DNA of 64,000 nt from JBGRQB01 sp041725875 (GCA_041725875.1 JBGRQB010000006.1:1-64000); one strand, 5' to 3'; positions 36,267 through 45,000 are shown, counted from the first letter of the stretch. Translations and numbers: made by a program. Notes: a model not told the origin generated them from the sequence alone.

Positions 36267-36719
36267 AGTTACAGGCGTTCTCAAGAACGCTTGTTTTCTA
36301 TATAACATTAAATTAACTTGGATAAAATTACAAACCGGCTGACTTATTAAGTATCTCTTTTTTGATAATCCTCTTTTTATTTGCAATTTCATTTAATTTT
36401 ACAACTATTCTTGCTATATTAAATTCCGAATAACGCAAATTCTCATCTCAGAGAAAGAAATAATTCTCAGTTTTGAAAAACACGATTTTACACTTTTTAA
36501 AGAATTTGGCGCTGTTACTTTAAAAATTTAGGTCAAGACTCCCAATTTTTCGATTTTATTTGGTCAATCATATTGGCACAATATTTAATGCTATTAAATA
36601 ATGAAAGGTGGTTTCATATATTGAAACTTTGTTGTGAAGAATGAAACTGAAGCAGTAATTACTAAAAATAAAGAGATTGATTTATCGGTCTTGCGAATTT
36701 AACAAGTGAGGTACACAAA
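36267..36719. other. Intergenic region lipA-korD
   Basis: About 450 bp without a supported gene. GCGTTC/GAACGC (36275-36280 and 36285-36290), just after lipA, forms a short hairpin followed by TTTTCT and may be a weak terminator. The rest is AT-rich and leads to the kor operon, with an inverted repeat at 36611-36627. The leftward frame across 35985-36392 is antisense to lipA and is not accepted. Confidence 0.5.
36611..36647. promoter_or_regulatory. GTTTCA/TGAAAC repeats upstream of the kor operon
   Basis: GTTTCA (36611-36616) and TGAAAC (36622-36627) form an inverted repeat around TATAT, and a third TGAAAC occurs at 36642-36647. They lie 73-109 bases before korD, a reasonable place for an operator. 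No regulator is identified. Confidence 0.35.
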
Positions 36720-36944
36720 ATGGCTAAAATTAAAGGCGATGTAGTTATCGATCAAGAATTGTGCAAAGGTTGTGGTCTGTGCATTGAAGCCTGTCCAACA
36801 AAAATTCTTGCTTTTTCAACAGAAGTGAACCAAAAAGGTTACTTATATGCTACAAAAATTGAAGACAATTGTACTGGCTGCTCAAGCTGCGCTACTGTTT
36901 GTCCGGATGTTTGTTTTACTGTTTACAGAAAGAAAGTTAACTAA
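36720..36944 (+). CDS. korD: 2-oxoacid:ferredoxin oxidoreductase delta subunit (2x[4Fe-4S] ferredoxin)
   Basis: A 74-residue ferredoxin-like subunit with two cluster motifs, CKGCGLCIEACP and CTGCSSCATVCP. It passes electrons from the thiamine-pyrophosphate site of the complex to soluble ferredoxin. It is the first gene of a D-A-B-C operon; 36 bp separate it from the alpha subunit. The first motif starts at Cys15. Confidence 0.93.
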   Translation: MAKIKGDVVIDQELCKGCGLCIEACPTKILAFSTEVNQKGYLYATKIEDNCTGCSSCATVCPDVCFTVYRKKVN

Positions 36945-36980
36945 TTAACCATACTTAGTATAAAGAGAATCGGTGGAAGT

Positions 36981-38051
36981 ATGAAAGAATTAAAATTAAT
37001 GAAAGGAAACGAAGCATTGGCAGAAGCAGCTATTCGCGCAGGATGCGATGCTTATTTCGGTTACCCAATTACACCTCAATCTGAGGTTTTAGAGTATTTA
37101 GCACGCGAAGCAGAAAAAAGAACTGGTATGGTTGTGCTTCAAGCAGAAAGTGAAGTTGCTTCAATTAATATGGTTTACGGTGGTGCAGGAACTGGTAAAA
37201 AAGTTATGACATCATCATCATCACCAGGTGTAAGTTTAATGCAGGAAGCTATCTCTTATATAGCTTGTGCAGAACTTCCTTGTCTGATGGTTAATGTTCA
37301 GCGTGGCGGACCTGGTCTTGGTACAATTCAGCCTTCACAGGCAGATTATTTCCAGACTGTAAAAGGCGGCGGTCACGGAGATTACAGATTAATTACTTTA
37401 GCTCCTGCAACTGTTCAGGAAATGGCTGATATGGTTAAAGAAGGTTTTGAACTTGCCTTCAAATACAGAAATCCTGTTATGATTTTAACTGACGGTGCTT
37501 TAGGTCAGATGATGGAAAAAGTTGAATTATTCCCTCAGCAGCCAAGAGATGTTGAATTCAGACACGAATGGGAAACTACAGGAAAACCAAAAGGTGAAGA
37601 AAGAAACTTTATCACTTCTTTGAGTCTGGAAGCTGATAAAATGGAAGAAATTAATATTCACCTTCAGAAAAAATATAAAGAAATTGAAGAAAATGAAGTT
37701 CAGATAGAAGAATATATGACCGAAGACGCAGATTATATAATTACTGCTTACGGTTTGGTTGCCAGAGTTTGTAAAAAAGCTGCGCAGCTAGGTAGAGAAA
37801 AAGGATTAAAAATTGGTGTTGTAAGACCAATTACTCTTTTCCCTTTCCCTAAAAAAGAAATTAGCGCTTTAGCTGAGAGAACGAAAGGATTTTTAACTGT
37901 AGAAATGAGTGCCGGACAAATGGTAGAAGATGTAAGCCTTACAATTAACGGCCGTATACCTTCAGAATTTTATGGTAGAATGGGTGGAAACGTTCCTTCC
38001 CCAGAAGAAATTCTTGAAGCATTAGAACAAAAACTTGTTGGAGGTGCATAA
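36981..38051 (+). CDS. korA: 2-oxoacid:ferredoxin oxidoreductase alpha subunit
   Basis: A 356-residue alpha subunit of the KorA/VorB type. It begins KLMKGNEALAEAAIRAGCDA, then YFGYPITPQSEVLEYLA and the conserved VLQAESEVASINMVYGGAGTG, with TSSSSPGVSLMQEAISYI following. The C-terminal half has the transketolase-C-like domain (IGVVRPITLFPFPKKE). Either 2-oxoglutarate or branched-chain 2-oxoacids could be the substrate; sequence alone does not settle it. The end overlaps the start of korB by one base. Confidence 0.93.
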   Translation: MKELKLMKGNEALAEAAIRAGCDAYFGYPITPQSEVLEYLAREAEKRTGMVVLQAESEVASINMVYGGAGTGKKVMTSSSSPGVSLMQEAISYIACAELPCLMVNVQRGGPGLGTIQPSQADYFQTVKGGGHGDYRLITLAPATVQEMADMVKEGFELAFKYRNPVMILTDGALGQMMEKVELFPQQPRDVEFRHEWETTGKPKGEERNFITSLSLEADKMEEINIHLQKKYKEIEENEVQIEEYMTEDADYIITAYGLVARVCKKAAQLGREKGLKIGVVRPITLFPFPKKEISALAERTKGFLTVEMSAGQMVEDVSLTINGRIPSEFYGRMGGNVPSPEEILEALEQKLVGGA

Positions 38052-38821
38052 TGAGTGAAACTATTATTTCTCCGGAAAATTGTATATATGAAAAACCAGA
38101 AACGTTGACTGACGATCGTTTTCACTATTGTCCTGGTTGTGGTCACGGTACTGCTCACAGAGTATTGGCAGAAGTTATTAACGAGTTAGATATTCAGGAT
38201 AAAACAATTGGTGTTGCACCTGTTGGTTGTTCTGTATTTGCTTACCATTATTTAAATGTTGATATGCAGGAAGCTGCTCACGGTAGAGCAACAGCTGTTG
38301 CAACAGGTATTAAAAGAGTTTTACCTGAACAGTATGTATTTACTTATCAGGGAGATGGTGACCTTGCTGCAATTGGTACTGCTGAAACTATTCATACTTG
38401 TAACCGTGGTGAAAATATCTTAATTGTATTTATCAACAACGGTATTTATGGTATGACTGGTGGTCAGATGGCTCCAACAACATTACCGGGAATGAAATCA
38501 ACTACTTCTCCGTTTGGTAGAGATGTAAAAGATGTTGGTTCACCTCTTAAAATTACTGAAATGATTGCTATGCTTGACGGTACTTGTTTTGTTACACGTC
38601 AGTCAGTTCATACACCTGGTAACGTAAGAAAAACTAAAAAAGCTATCCAAAAAGCTTTTGATTATCAGAAAAAAGGTATGGGAACTTCTTTTGTTGAAAT
38701 AGTTTCTAACTGTCCTTCTAACTGGAAAATGACTCCGGTTGAATCAAATAAATGGATGGAAGAAAATATGTTCCCGTTCTATCCGTTAGGCGATATTAAA
38801 GTACCACAGGAGGAAAAATAA
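38051..38821 (+). CDS. korB: 2-oxoacid:ferredoxin oxidoreductase beta subunit (TPP-binding)
   Basis: A 256-residue beta subunit carrying thiamine pyrophosphate: FHYCPGCGHGTAHRVLAE, GDGDLAAIGTAETIH and INNGIYGMTGGQMAPTT are the cofactor and metal-binding signatures. GGAGG lies directly before its ATG. It overlaps korA by one base and is one base from korC, so subunits are made in equal amounts. Confidence 0.94.
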   Translation: MSETIISPENCIYEKPETLTDDRFHYCPGCGHGTAHRVLAEVINELDIQDKTIGVAPVGCSVFAYHYLNVDMQEAAHGRATAVATGIKRVLPEQYVFTYQGDGDLAAIGTAETIHTCNRGENILIVFINNGIYGMTGGQMAPTTLPGMKSTTSPFGRDVKDVGSPLKITEMIAMLDGTCFVTRQSVHTPGNVRKTKKAIQKAFDYQKKGMGTSFVEIVSNCPSNWKMTPVESNKWMEENMFPFYPLGDIKVPQEEK

Positions 38822-38822
38822 T

Positions 38823-39365
38823 ATGACTGAAGAAATAGTAATTGCCGGATTCGGTGGTCAGGGTGTTCTTTCAATGGGACAAATCCTTAGTTATTCTGCA
38901 ATGATGGAAGAAAAAGAAGTAAGCTGGATGCCATCTTACGGACCTGAAATGCGTGGTGGTACTGCTAACTGTATAGTAATTGTAAGTGACGAAAAAATCT
39001 CTTCACCAATCATTACTCAGTTCGATACAGTAATTGCACTTAACCAGCCTTCTGTTGATAAATTTGAATATGCAGTTAAACCTGGCGGAACATTAATTTA
39101 CGAAAGTACAAATGTTATCACTCCTCCTACAAGAGAAGATATTAACATTTATGGAATTCCTGCTGCTTCAGAAGCTGCAAAAATGGAAAATACAAAAGTT
39201 ATGAATATGATCGTTTTGGGTGCTTTCATCCACAAACGTGAAATTCTAAAGAAAGAAAATGTAATTGCAGGATTAAAAAAAGCTTTACCTGAAAGATATC
39301 ATCACTTGATTCCGTTAAACGAATCAGCGATGCAAAAAGGTGAAGAACTTATTAATCAGGCTTAA
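38823..39365 (+). CDS. korC: 2-oxoacid:ferredoxin oxidoreductase gamma subunit
   Basis: A 180-residue gamma subunit: IVIAGFGGQGVLSMGQILSY at the start and PSYGPEMRGGTANCIVIVSD are diagnostic. AGGAGG precedes the ATG. It closes the korDABC operon and is followed by a strong terminator. The complete complex would oxidise 2-oxoacids to acyl-CoA and reduce ferredoxin, or fix CO2 in reverse as in the reductive TCA cycle. Confidence 0.94.
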   Translation: MTEEIVIAGFGGQGVLSMGQILSYSAMMEEKEVSWMPSYGPEMRGGTANCIVIVSDEKISSPIITQFDTVIALNQPSVDKFEYAVKPGGTLIYESTNVITPPTREDINIYGIPAASEAAKMENTKVMNMIVLGAFIHKREILKKENVIAGLKKALPERYHHLIPLNESAMQKGEELINQA

Positions 39366-39397
39366 AATATATTACATTTGGAGAGTGGATTATGCAG

Positions 39398-39421
39398 CCC
39401 CGGTTTTTACCGGGGTTTTTT
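39398..39421 (+). terminator. Terminator of the korDABC operon
   Basis: CCCCGGT (39398-39404) pairs with ACCGGGG (39409-39415) around TTTT and is followed by a T run. Confidence 0.93.
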
Positions 39422-39588
39422 ATTATCTCCCTGCTTTTATTTTTTTCTTCAAAATTTAACCTCACAGACTGTTTAAATGCGTCATCATTATCCGATTATA
39501 TTTTATACTATAAAACATTTAATTTAATTGAAACTTTTTAATATCTTTACCGGTAGAATAACTTACTCACTATAAGAAAGGAAATGTA

Positions 39589-40092
39589 ATGAAAAAAGTA
39601 CTATTAATTCTTACAGCGGTTTTTGTTTTATTCTCTTATAATACACTAGCCCAGCACGACCATAAACATGGTGAACATAAACACGATCACGACCATGGAC
39701 ATAATCATGAATTAAAATGGCATACAAATCTTGAAGATGCACAAGCTGAAGCAGCTAAAACAGGAAAGCCTTTATTTGTTGCTTTTGAAGGATCAGATTG
39801 GTGTGGATACTGTATAAAATTACACAAAGAAATTCTTTCAAAAGGAGACTTTATAGAGTACGCTGCACATAATTTAGTTTTGGTAAACATTGATTTTCCT
39901 AGAAGAAAAAAATTACCTGCTAAACAACAGACTTATAACAATGATTTAGCAAAAAAATATAAAATTCAAGGATATCCAACTGTTGTTTTAATGGATAAAA
40001 AAGGAAAAGAAATTAATAGAACAGGTTACCTGCCAAACAGTACTCCAAAAGATTATGTAAAACATCTTAAAGATTTATTAGCAAAAAAATAA
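39589..40092 (+). CDS. Secreted thioredoxin-like protein with His-rich N-terminus
   Basis: A 167-residue exported thioredoxin-fold protein. A signal peptide (VLLILTAVFVLFSYNTLA) is followed by a stretch with about ten His in 25 residues (HDHKHGEHKHDHDHGHNH), likely to bind Zn, Cu or Ni. The thioredoxin domain has the redox site WCGYC in GSDWCGYCIKLHKE and the cis-Pro segment GYPTVVLMD. It resembles DUF255/thioredoxin_7-like periplasmic proteins. A role as metal-linked thiol oxidoreductase is inferred. The gene is monocistronic; the neighbour downstream on the other strand encodes a Cys-rich peptide. Confidence 0.88.
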   Translation: MKKVLLILTAVFVLFSYNTLAQHDHKHGEHKHDHDHGHNHELKWHTNLEDAQAEAAKTGKPLFVAFEGSDWCGYCIKLHKEILSKGDFIEYAAHNLVLVNIDFPRRKKLPAKQQTYNNDLAKKYKIQGYPTVVLMDKKGKEINRTGYLPNSTPKDYVKHLKDLLAKK

Positions 40093-40096
40093 ATTA

Positions 40097-40126
40097 AAAA
40101 CCCCGAGAAATCGGGGTTTTGTTTTA
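40097..40126. terminator. Terminator between thioredoxin-like gene and peptide gene
   Basis: AAAACCCCGA (40097-40106) pairs perfectly with TCGGGGTTTT (40111-40120) around GAAA. A runs on one side and T runs on the other make it usable from both strands. Confidence 0.9.
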
Positions 40127-40165
40127 TACTAATTCTTATTAAAACTTCTTCTAAGTTATTTCCAA

Positions 40166-40534
40166 CTAACAATACAAAACCGTATTTGGACAACCTGATT
40201 GTCCACCCGCAGTGCAGTAACATTGGTTAAGTGGAGTATAAACTCCTGGATCTGGGCCACATCCATTATTTTCACAAGTATATTCATCAACAGAAGGGGG
40301 CTGAACAAAACAAGGAAGTGTACTACCATTTCCACCACCTCCTCCTCCATCACCACCAGTACCTGGATCATCTACACAAACACCTGAAACATTTCCTATT
40401 CCACAACCACCAACTCTACAACTGATTGAATCCCAACCATGATTTCCATGGATGGTTCCTACTTTTGATTTTTTCTCATTAGTGACAAACGTCTCTACTG
40501 TCAGGTCTTCTAATTGAAGTTTAAACTTTTTCAT
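40166..40534 (-). CDS. Lanthipeptide-like (pinensin-type leader) Cys-rich precursor peptide
   Basis: A 122-residue protein. The start MKKFKLQLEDLTVETFVT fits the leader pattern K(L/F)xLxxLxVx(S/T)FxT of Bacteroidota class I lanthipeptide precursors, and GTIHGNHG resembles the G-T-(V/I)-H/R-G-H motif after those leaders. The rest has ten Cys and many Ser/Thr, with a glycine linker (GTGGDGGGGGG) separating two Cys-rich halves. The half nearest the end has CENNGCG, QCYC and ends LYC. AGAGG lies before the ATG. There is no signal peptide, so export would need a dedicated system. No lanthionine synthase, protease or transporter is in the window, so modification must be done in trans, or the peptide is an orphan with another fate. 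Recognition rests on the leader only. Confidence 0.65.
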   Translation of the reverse strand: MKKFKLQLEDLTVETFVTNEKKSKVGTIHGNHGWDSISCRVGGCGIGNVSGVCVDDPGTGGDGGGGGGNGSTLPCFVQPPSVDEYTCENNGCGPDPGVYTPLNQCYCTAGGQSGCPNTVLYC

Positions 40535-40692
40535 AGTTTCGCCTCTGAGTTTTAAATATTAAATAATGTAAGTTTGAAATTAAATCGTCGGTTGCGTTTG
40601 CCCAATGGCATCTCAGAACAATGGCCCTGTGTCTTGAAATTTAGACTATCACGCATAATTTGCTGATAAGAAGTTAAATAATTTGAATCAGA

Positions 40693-40730
40693 ATATCAAG
40701 AAGTGGTAATATTAATGCACTTCCTGATAT
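40693..40730 (-). other. Imperfect hairpin between asd and the peptide gene
   Basis: ATATCAAGAAGTG (40693-40705) and CACTTCCTGATAT (40718-40730) form a 13-bp stem with one mismatched position, which becomes a G-U pair in the leftward transcript. It starts 16 bp after the asd stop. No T run follows, so it may stabilise the mRNA end or be a weak terminator. Confidence 0.5.
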
Positions 40731-40745
40731 CCTGTTAGAGAGAGG

Positions 40746-41813
40746 TTATAACAACTCTTTCGCTTTCATAAGTTCGGCAACAAGGATGGTTCCGCCCGCT
40801 GCACCTCTGATTGTATTGTGAGAGAGTACAACAAATTTATAATCAAATATGGAACATTCTCTTAATCTGCCAACTGAAACAGCCATTCCCTTTTCCAGAT
40901 TTCTGTGAGTTTTAGGCTGTGGAAATCTTTCCTCGGTAAAATAGTGAACCGGATTTTCAGGTGCAGACGGCAAATTCATTCTCTGCGGTTCCGATTTGAA
41001 CTCTTTCCAGGCATTTATAATTTCTTCTTTAGAAGGTTTCTCTTTGAACTTTATCTGGATACATTCCATATGTCCGTCAATTACAGGAACTCTGTTACAT
41101 TGCGCGCTAATATTCATAGAAGTCTCAACGATTCCCTCTTCAGAGAATTTTCCAAGAATTTTCAGAGGTTCAGTCTCCATTTTTTCTTCTTCGCTTCCAA
41201 TGTAAGGAACAACATTATCCAGAATATCCATACCCGGAACTCCCGGATATCCGCCACCTGAAATTGCCTGCATAGTTGAAACATTAACTGTTTCAATTTC
41301 AAATTTTTCGTGTAACGGCTTTAATGCCATAACCATTCCAATTGTTGAACAATTTGGATTAGTAACAATTGCACCAGAGGTATCCTGTTTTTTTATCAAT
41401 TCAAGATGCTCCGGATTTACTTCAGGAATCATTAACGGAACATATTTATCAAATCTGTGATTTCTGGCATTTGAAACAATCTTAAAACCTGCTTCTGCAA
41501 GTTTTGTTTCTATTTCTCCTGCAACTGATGCATCAAGTCCGGAAAACAATAATTCAGGTTTTTCACCTGCTTCTGTGAGTAATTTATCAGGAGTACAATT
41601 TGTTACAACCATTTCCCCGATTTGCTCAGGAAGAATTGTAGACATAATCCAGTTTGTTGCTTCTTTATACTTCTTTCCGGCAGATCTTTCTGATGCAGCC
41701 AGAACAGATATTTCAAACCAGGGGTGATTAAGTAACAATTCTACAAATTTTTGTCCGACAGAGCCAGTCGCACCAAGAATACCTACTTTTATTTTTTTAT
41801 CCAATTTTTCCAT
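40746..41813 (-). CDS. asd: Aspartate-semialdehyde dehydrogenase
   Basis: A 355-residue enzyme reducing aspartyl phosphate to aspartate semialdehyde, for threonine, methionine, isoleucine and lysine synthesis. The Rossmann motif is VGILGATGSVGQKF, the catalytic Cys is in NPNCSTIGM, and the catalytic His is in VIDGHMECI. The sequence type is that of archaeal/fungal-like enzymes, as in Bacteroidota relatives. ATG 41813 is preferred: it follows the thrA stop by one base, and an in-frame GTG at 41822 would overlap thrA. Confidence 0.95.
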   Translation of the reverse strand: MEKLDKKIKVGILGATGSVGQKFVELLLNHPWFEISVLAASERSAGKKYKEATNWIMSTILPEQIGEMVVTNCTPDKLLTEAGEKPELLFSGLDASVAGEIETKLAEAGFKIVSNARNHRFDKYVPLMIPEVNPEHLELIKKQDTSGAIVTNPNCSTIGMVMALKPLHEKFEIETVNVSTMQAISGGGYPGVPGMDILDNVVPYIGSEEEKMETEPLKILGKFSEEGIVETSMNISAQCNRVPVIDGHMECIQIKFKEKPSKEEIINAWKEFKSEPQRMNLPSAPENPVHYFTEERFPQPKTHRNLEKGMAVSVGRLRECSIFDYKFVVLSHNTIRGAAGGTILVAELMKAKELL

Positions 41814-41814
41814 T

Positions 41815-44277
41815 TTACACACTCAAATAATTAGAAATTCGTAATATGTCAGTAAAAACTCCAGATGCAGTAACTTCAGCTCCGGCACCCGGTCCCCTTA
41901 CCATTAAAGGTTTATCCAGATAGTTTTTTGTGGTAAATGCAACTATATTGTCATTTCCGCGTAAGTTATAAAAAGGATGTTCCTCCCCAATTTCTTCAAC
42001 TCCAACTTTGGCCTTACCATTTTCATATTTTGCTATGTAGCACAATACTTTTCCATTTTCTTTGGCAGCTTGTTTTTGTTTCAGAAATTCTTCGTCACTT
42101 TCCTTCAACTTTTCAAAAAAACTATCTATTGATTTTGCTTTTCTTGCTTTTTCAGGAATCAGATTTTCTACTTCAATATCTTCAAGATTCATTTCCAGTC
42201 CGGTTTCGCGACATAAAATCAGAAGTTTTCTAACCATATCCAATCCGTTCAAATCATCTCTCGGGTCCGGTTCAGTATACCCCATCTCTTTTGCGCGTTT
42301 AACTATTTCAAAGAAAGAATCTTCTTCTTTAAGCGAGTTAAACAGATAACTTAAAGTTCCTGAAAGCACACCCTCAATTTTATATATTTTATCACCATTT
42401 GCAATAAGATCTTTTAAAGTAATTAAAATAGGAAGGGCTGCACCAACATTTGTTTCATATCTGAATTCAACTTCGTTCTGCTTTGCAGCGCGTTGTATTT
42501 CGCTATACTGATCGTAAGGAAGCGAATTGGCTATTTTATTAGGTGTAACTATTGAAATTACCGAATTCAAAATATCTTTGTAGTGAGGAACCATCAAATC
42601 AATTGCAGTACAGTCAACAAAAATTGTATTTGCTAAGTTCATCTCTTTCATAGTTTTCACATATTTTTTGCTGTTCATTCTGGTACCGGTATTTTCAAGC
42701 ACCTCACGCCAGTCAGAGATAACTATTCCGTCCTGATCAAACACCATTTTTTTACTATTTGCCAGTCCGACAAGTTTAAATCTTATGTGCAATTCTTCTT
42801 CAAGATATTTTAACCTTCGGGCAACAAGATCAAGCAAGGTTCCGCCTACGAGTCCAGGACCCACCATAAACACGTTTAATGTTTTTACTTTTGAAAGAAA
42901 GAGTGAATCGTGCAGAACATTAAGAGCTTTTTTAAGTTGTTCTTTTTCAATTACAATTGAAGTATTAAGCTCGGAAGCTCCTTGAGCAACAGTGTAAACA
43001 TTGATTCCGTTTTTTCCGAGAGCCTGAAAAATTTTCCCAAAAATACCGGGAGTGATTTTCATATCATCACCAACAACGGCAATTACTGATAAATCTTTTT
43101 CCAGACTTATCTCACTTACATTCCCGTCTCTTATTTCATATTTAAGTTCTTCCTCAATACATTTTTTGGCAAGTTTGCCATCTTCGGGCAAAACGCCGAT
43201 GGTAAGCGCCAGTTCGGATGAGCCTTGAGAAACAAGAACCGCGCTGATATCTTTTTTAGCAAGAGCGTATAACATTCTGGAGGTCATACCAACAACCCCT
43301 ACCATTCCTCCGCCTCTGACTGTTATCATATTTATCTCTTCAATGGAAGAGATTCCTTTTACATTAAACTCAATATCATCTTCGCGTTCAAGTATAAGCG
43401 TTCCTTTGTAATCAGGATTAAATGTATTTTTAACTCGAATTTTTATTTTTTTAAGTAGCGCAGGTATAATTGTTGGCGGATGGATCACCTTTGCGCCAAA
43501 GTGTGAAAGCTCCATTGCTTCCTGATATGTGACTGCTTTAAGAGGAAATGAATCTTTTACTTTTCTCGGATCCGCAGTAAGAATTCCGTCAACGTCCGTC
43601 CATATAACTATCTCCGAAACCTTGAGTGCAGCACCGTAAATTGCAGCAGTGTAATCGGAACCGCCCCGACCCAGAGTGGTTGTCTGACCTGCATCGTTAG
43701 AGGCAATAAATCCGGTAATTATCTGAATCTTCTTATTTTTCTTAAAGTGATTTTTGATATTTTTATTTGTTAAATCAAAATCAACTCTGGCAGAACCGTA
43801 ACAATCATCGGTAATTATTAGTTTTCTGCTATCAAGAAATTCACTTTCTATTTTTTTATGATTCAAGGCTTCTGAAATTACGATACAGGATAATCTTTCT
43901 CCAAAACTCATAATATAATCTTGAGTTTTTTTTGTCCGTTCTCCTATCAAAAACAATCCGTGCAGAAGTTCCTGCAATTCTTTTATAAGTTCATCAACAG
44001 AAAGTTTTACCTGCTTGCTTTTACTTTTGGGAATTAATCCGTCAATTATTTCGTGGTGACGCATTCGGAAAGTATCAAAATCAATTTTATAAGATTCATT
44101 ACGACTTACTGCTTTTTTACTCATTGTGATAAGCAAATCTGTAACACCCTGAAAGGCTGAAAAAACTACGGCAATATGTTCCCCTTTTTCAATGTACTGC
44201 TTTTTCAGGATTCCTATAACCTGGTTAATTCTGTCAGCATTCCCGACAGATGAACCACCGAATTTTAATACTTTCAT
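41815..44277 (-). CDS. thrA: Bifunctional aspartokinase / homoserine dehydrogenase
   Basis: A fused enzyme of about 820 residues catalysing the first and third steps of the aspartate pathway. The N-terminal kinase has VLKFGGSSVGNADR and GRGGSDYTAA; ACT regulatory domains follow (VRGGGMVGVVGM; VIAVVGDDMKITPGIFGK). The homoserine dehydrogenase begins at VFMVGPGLVGGTLLDLV and contains the EGVLSGTLSYLFN region and GYTEPDPRDDLNG. ATG 44277 is chosen over an in-frame GTG at 44286. With asd one base downstream the operon supplies homoserine; feedback control by threonine through the ACT domains is likely from family knowledge. Confidence 0.96.
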   Translation of the reverse strand: MKVLKFGGSSVGNADRINQVIGILKKQYIEKGEHIAVVFSAFQGVTDLLITMSKKAVSRNESYKIDFDTFRMRHHEIIDGLIPKSKSKQVKLSVDELIKELQELLHGLFLIGERTKKTQDYIMSFGERLSCIVISEALNHKKIESEFLDSRKLIITDDCYGSARVDFDLTNKNIKNHFKKNKKIQIITGFIASNDAGQTTTLGRGGSDYTAAIYGAALKVSEIVIWTDVDGILTADPRKVKDSFPLKAVTYQEAMELSHFGAKVIHPPTIIPALLKKIKIRVKNTFNPDYKGTLILEREDDIEFNVKGISSIEEINMITVRGGGMVGVVGMTSRMLYALAKKDISAVLVSQGSSELALTIGVLPEDGKLAKKCIEEELKYEIRDGNVSEISLEKDLSVIAVVGDDMKITPGIFGKIFQALGKNGINVYTVAQGASELNTSIVIEKEQLKKALNVLHDSLFLSKVKTLNVFMVGPGLVGGTLLDLVARRLKYLEEELHIRFKLVGLANSKKMVFDQDGIVISDWREVLENTGTRMNSKKYVKTMKEMNLANTIFVDCTAIDLMVPHYKDILNSVISIVTPNKIANSLPYDQYSEIQRAAKQNEVEFRYETNVGAALPILITLKDLIANGDKIYKIEGVLSGTLSYLFNSLKEEDSFFEIVKRAKEMGYTEPDPRDDLNGLDMVRKLLILCRETGLEMNLEDIEVENLIPEKARKAKSIDSFFEKLKESDEEFLKQKQAAKENGKVLCYIAKYENGKAKVGVEEIGEEHPFYNLRGNDNIVAFTTKNYLDKPLMVRGPGAGAEVTASGVFTDILRISNYLSV

Positions 44278-44398
44278 TTTTTCCACATACTATTTTAATT
44301 GATAAATATAAGATTGAAACATAATACTTAGGAAATAACGAAGCAAGGGATATATAAGAAATGGGATTATTTTTTAAGAAGATATTGGATATTTACTT

Positions 44399-44438
44399 TA
44401 AAAAGTAAAATGGTTTAAGCTTAAAGCTTAAACCATTT
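44399..44438 (-). terminator. Terminator of the pyrE-phosphatase-pduS-pduT operon
   Basis: AAATGGTTTAAGC (44408-44420) pairs with GCTTAAACCATTT (44426-44438). On the minus strand TTTTAC and TTTTT follow. The far arm overlaps the last codons of pduT. Confidence 0.85.
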
Positions 44439-44973
44439 CATTTAGTAATTCTTGTCTGGCATTAGGAATTACAACTTTATTTACAAGTAATCCTTTTTCA
44501 CCTATTATTCTGGCACCGGCTTCAACAGCGCTGGTAACAGCGGCTACATCTCCGGTAAGAGTACAGAAAGCTTTTCCGCCCAAAGCCATTGCTAATCGGA
44601 CTTCAATAATTTGAACGTTTGCGGCTTTACAGGCTTCGTCAGCACCTTCAATTAATGATGCAACGGAAAATGATTCCAAGATACCGAGTGCATTTAATTC
44701 ATCTACAACATTGCTGCCGTTAATTGCAGGGAAAATATCAGGGTGAACATTTGGGATTATAAAAGTATCTATTACAGATTCTTCCAGATTACCTTCTGCA
44801 TTGGAAACAGCAGCTTCAACAGCAGCAACATCGCCGCCAATTAAAACCATAAATTTTCCGGCACAAATGGTTCTGGATAAAATCAGTTCCACCTGAGAAG
44901 TTTTTAACATCATATCTGCGGCCTGCATTCCGGCTGCTATACTCGATAATTCAATCAATCCAATTGAATTCAT
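44428..44973 (-). CDS. pduT: Tandem-BMC microcompartment shell protein (PduT-like)
   Basis: A 181-residue BMC-T protein with two BMC domains: IGLIELSSIAAGMQAADMML with TICAGKFMVLIGGDVAAVEA, then ALGILESFSVASLIEGADEA with MALGGKAFCTLTGDVAAV. It matches PduT along its whole length. In PduT, Cys108 of three subunits holds a [4Fe-4S] cluster in the pore; the equivalent position here is Leu107 (SVASLIEG), so that cluster cannot form in the known way. It is encoded 27 bp after pduS. No other shell or cargo gene is in the window. Confidence 0.9.
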   Translation of the reverse strand: MNSIGLIELSSIAAGMQAADMMLKTSQVELILSRTICAGKFMVLIGGDVAAVEAAVSNAEGNLEESVIDTFIIPNVHPDIFPAINGSNVVDELNALGILESFSVASLIEGADEACKAANVQIIEVRLAMALGGKAFCTLTGDVAAVTSAVEAGARIIGEKGLLVNKVVIPNARQELLNEMV

Positions 44974-45000
44974 TTATCTTTCCTTTGTTAAATTCCTAAA

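Noticed and set aside
35985..36392. Leftward 135-codon frame over the end of lipA
   Set aside because: Most of it is antisense to lipA, and it crosses the hairpin after that gene.
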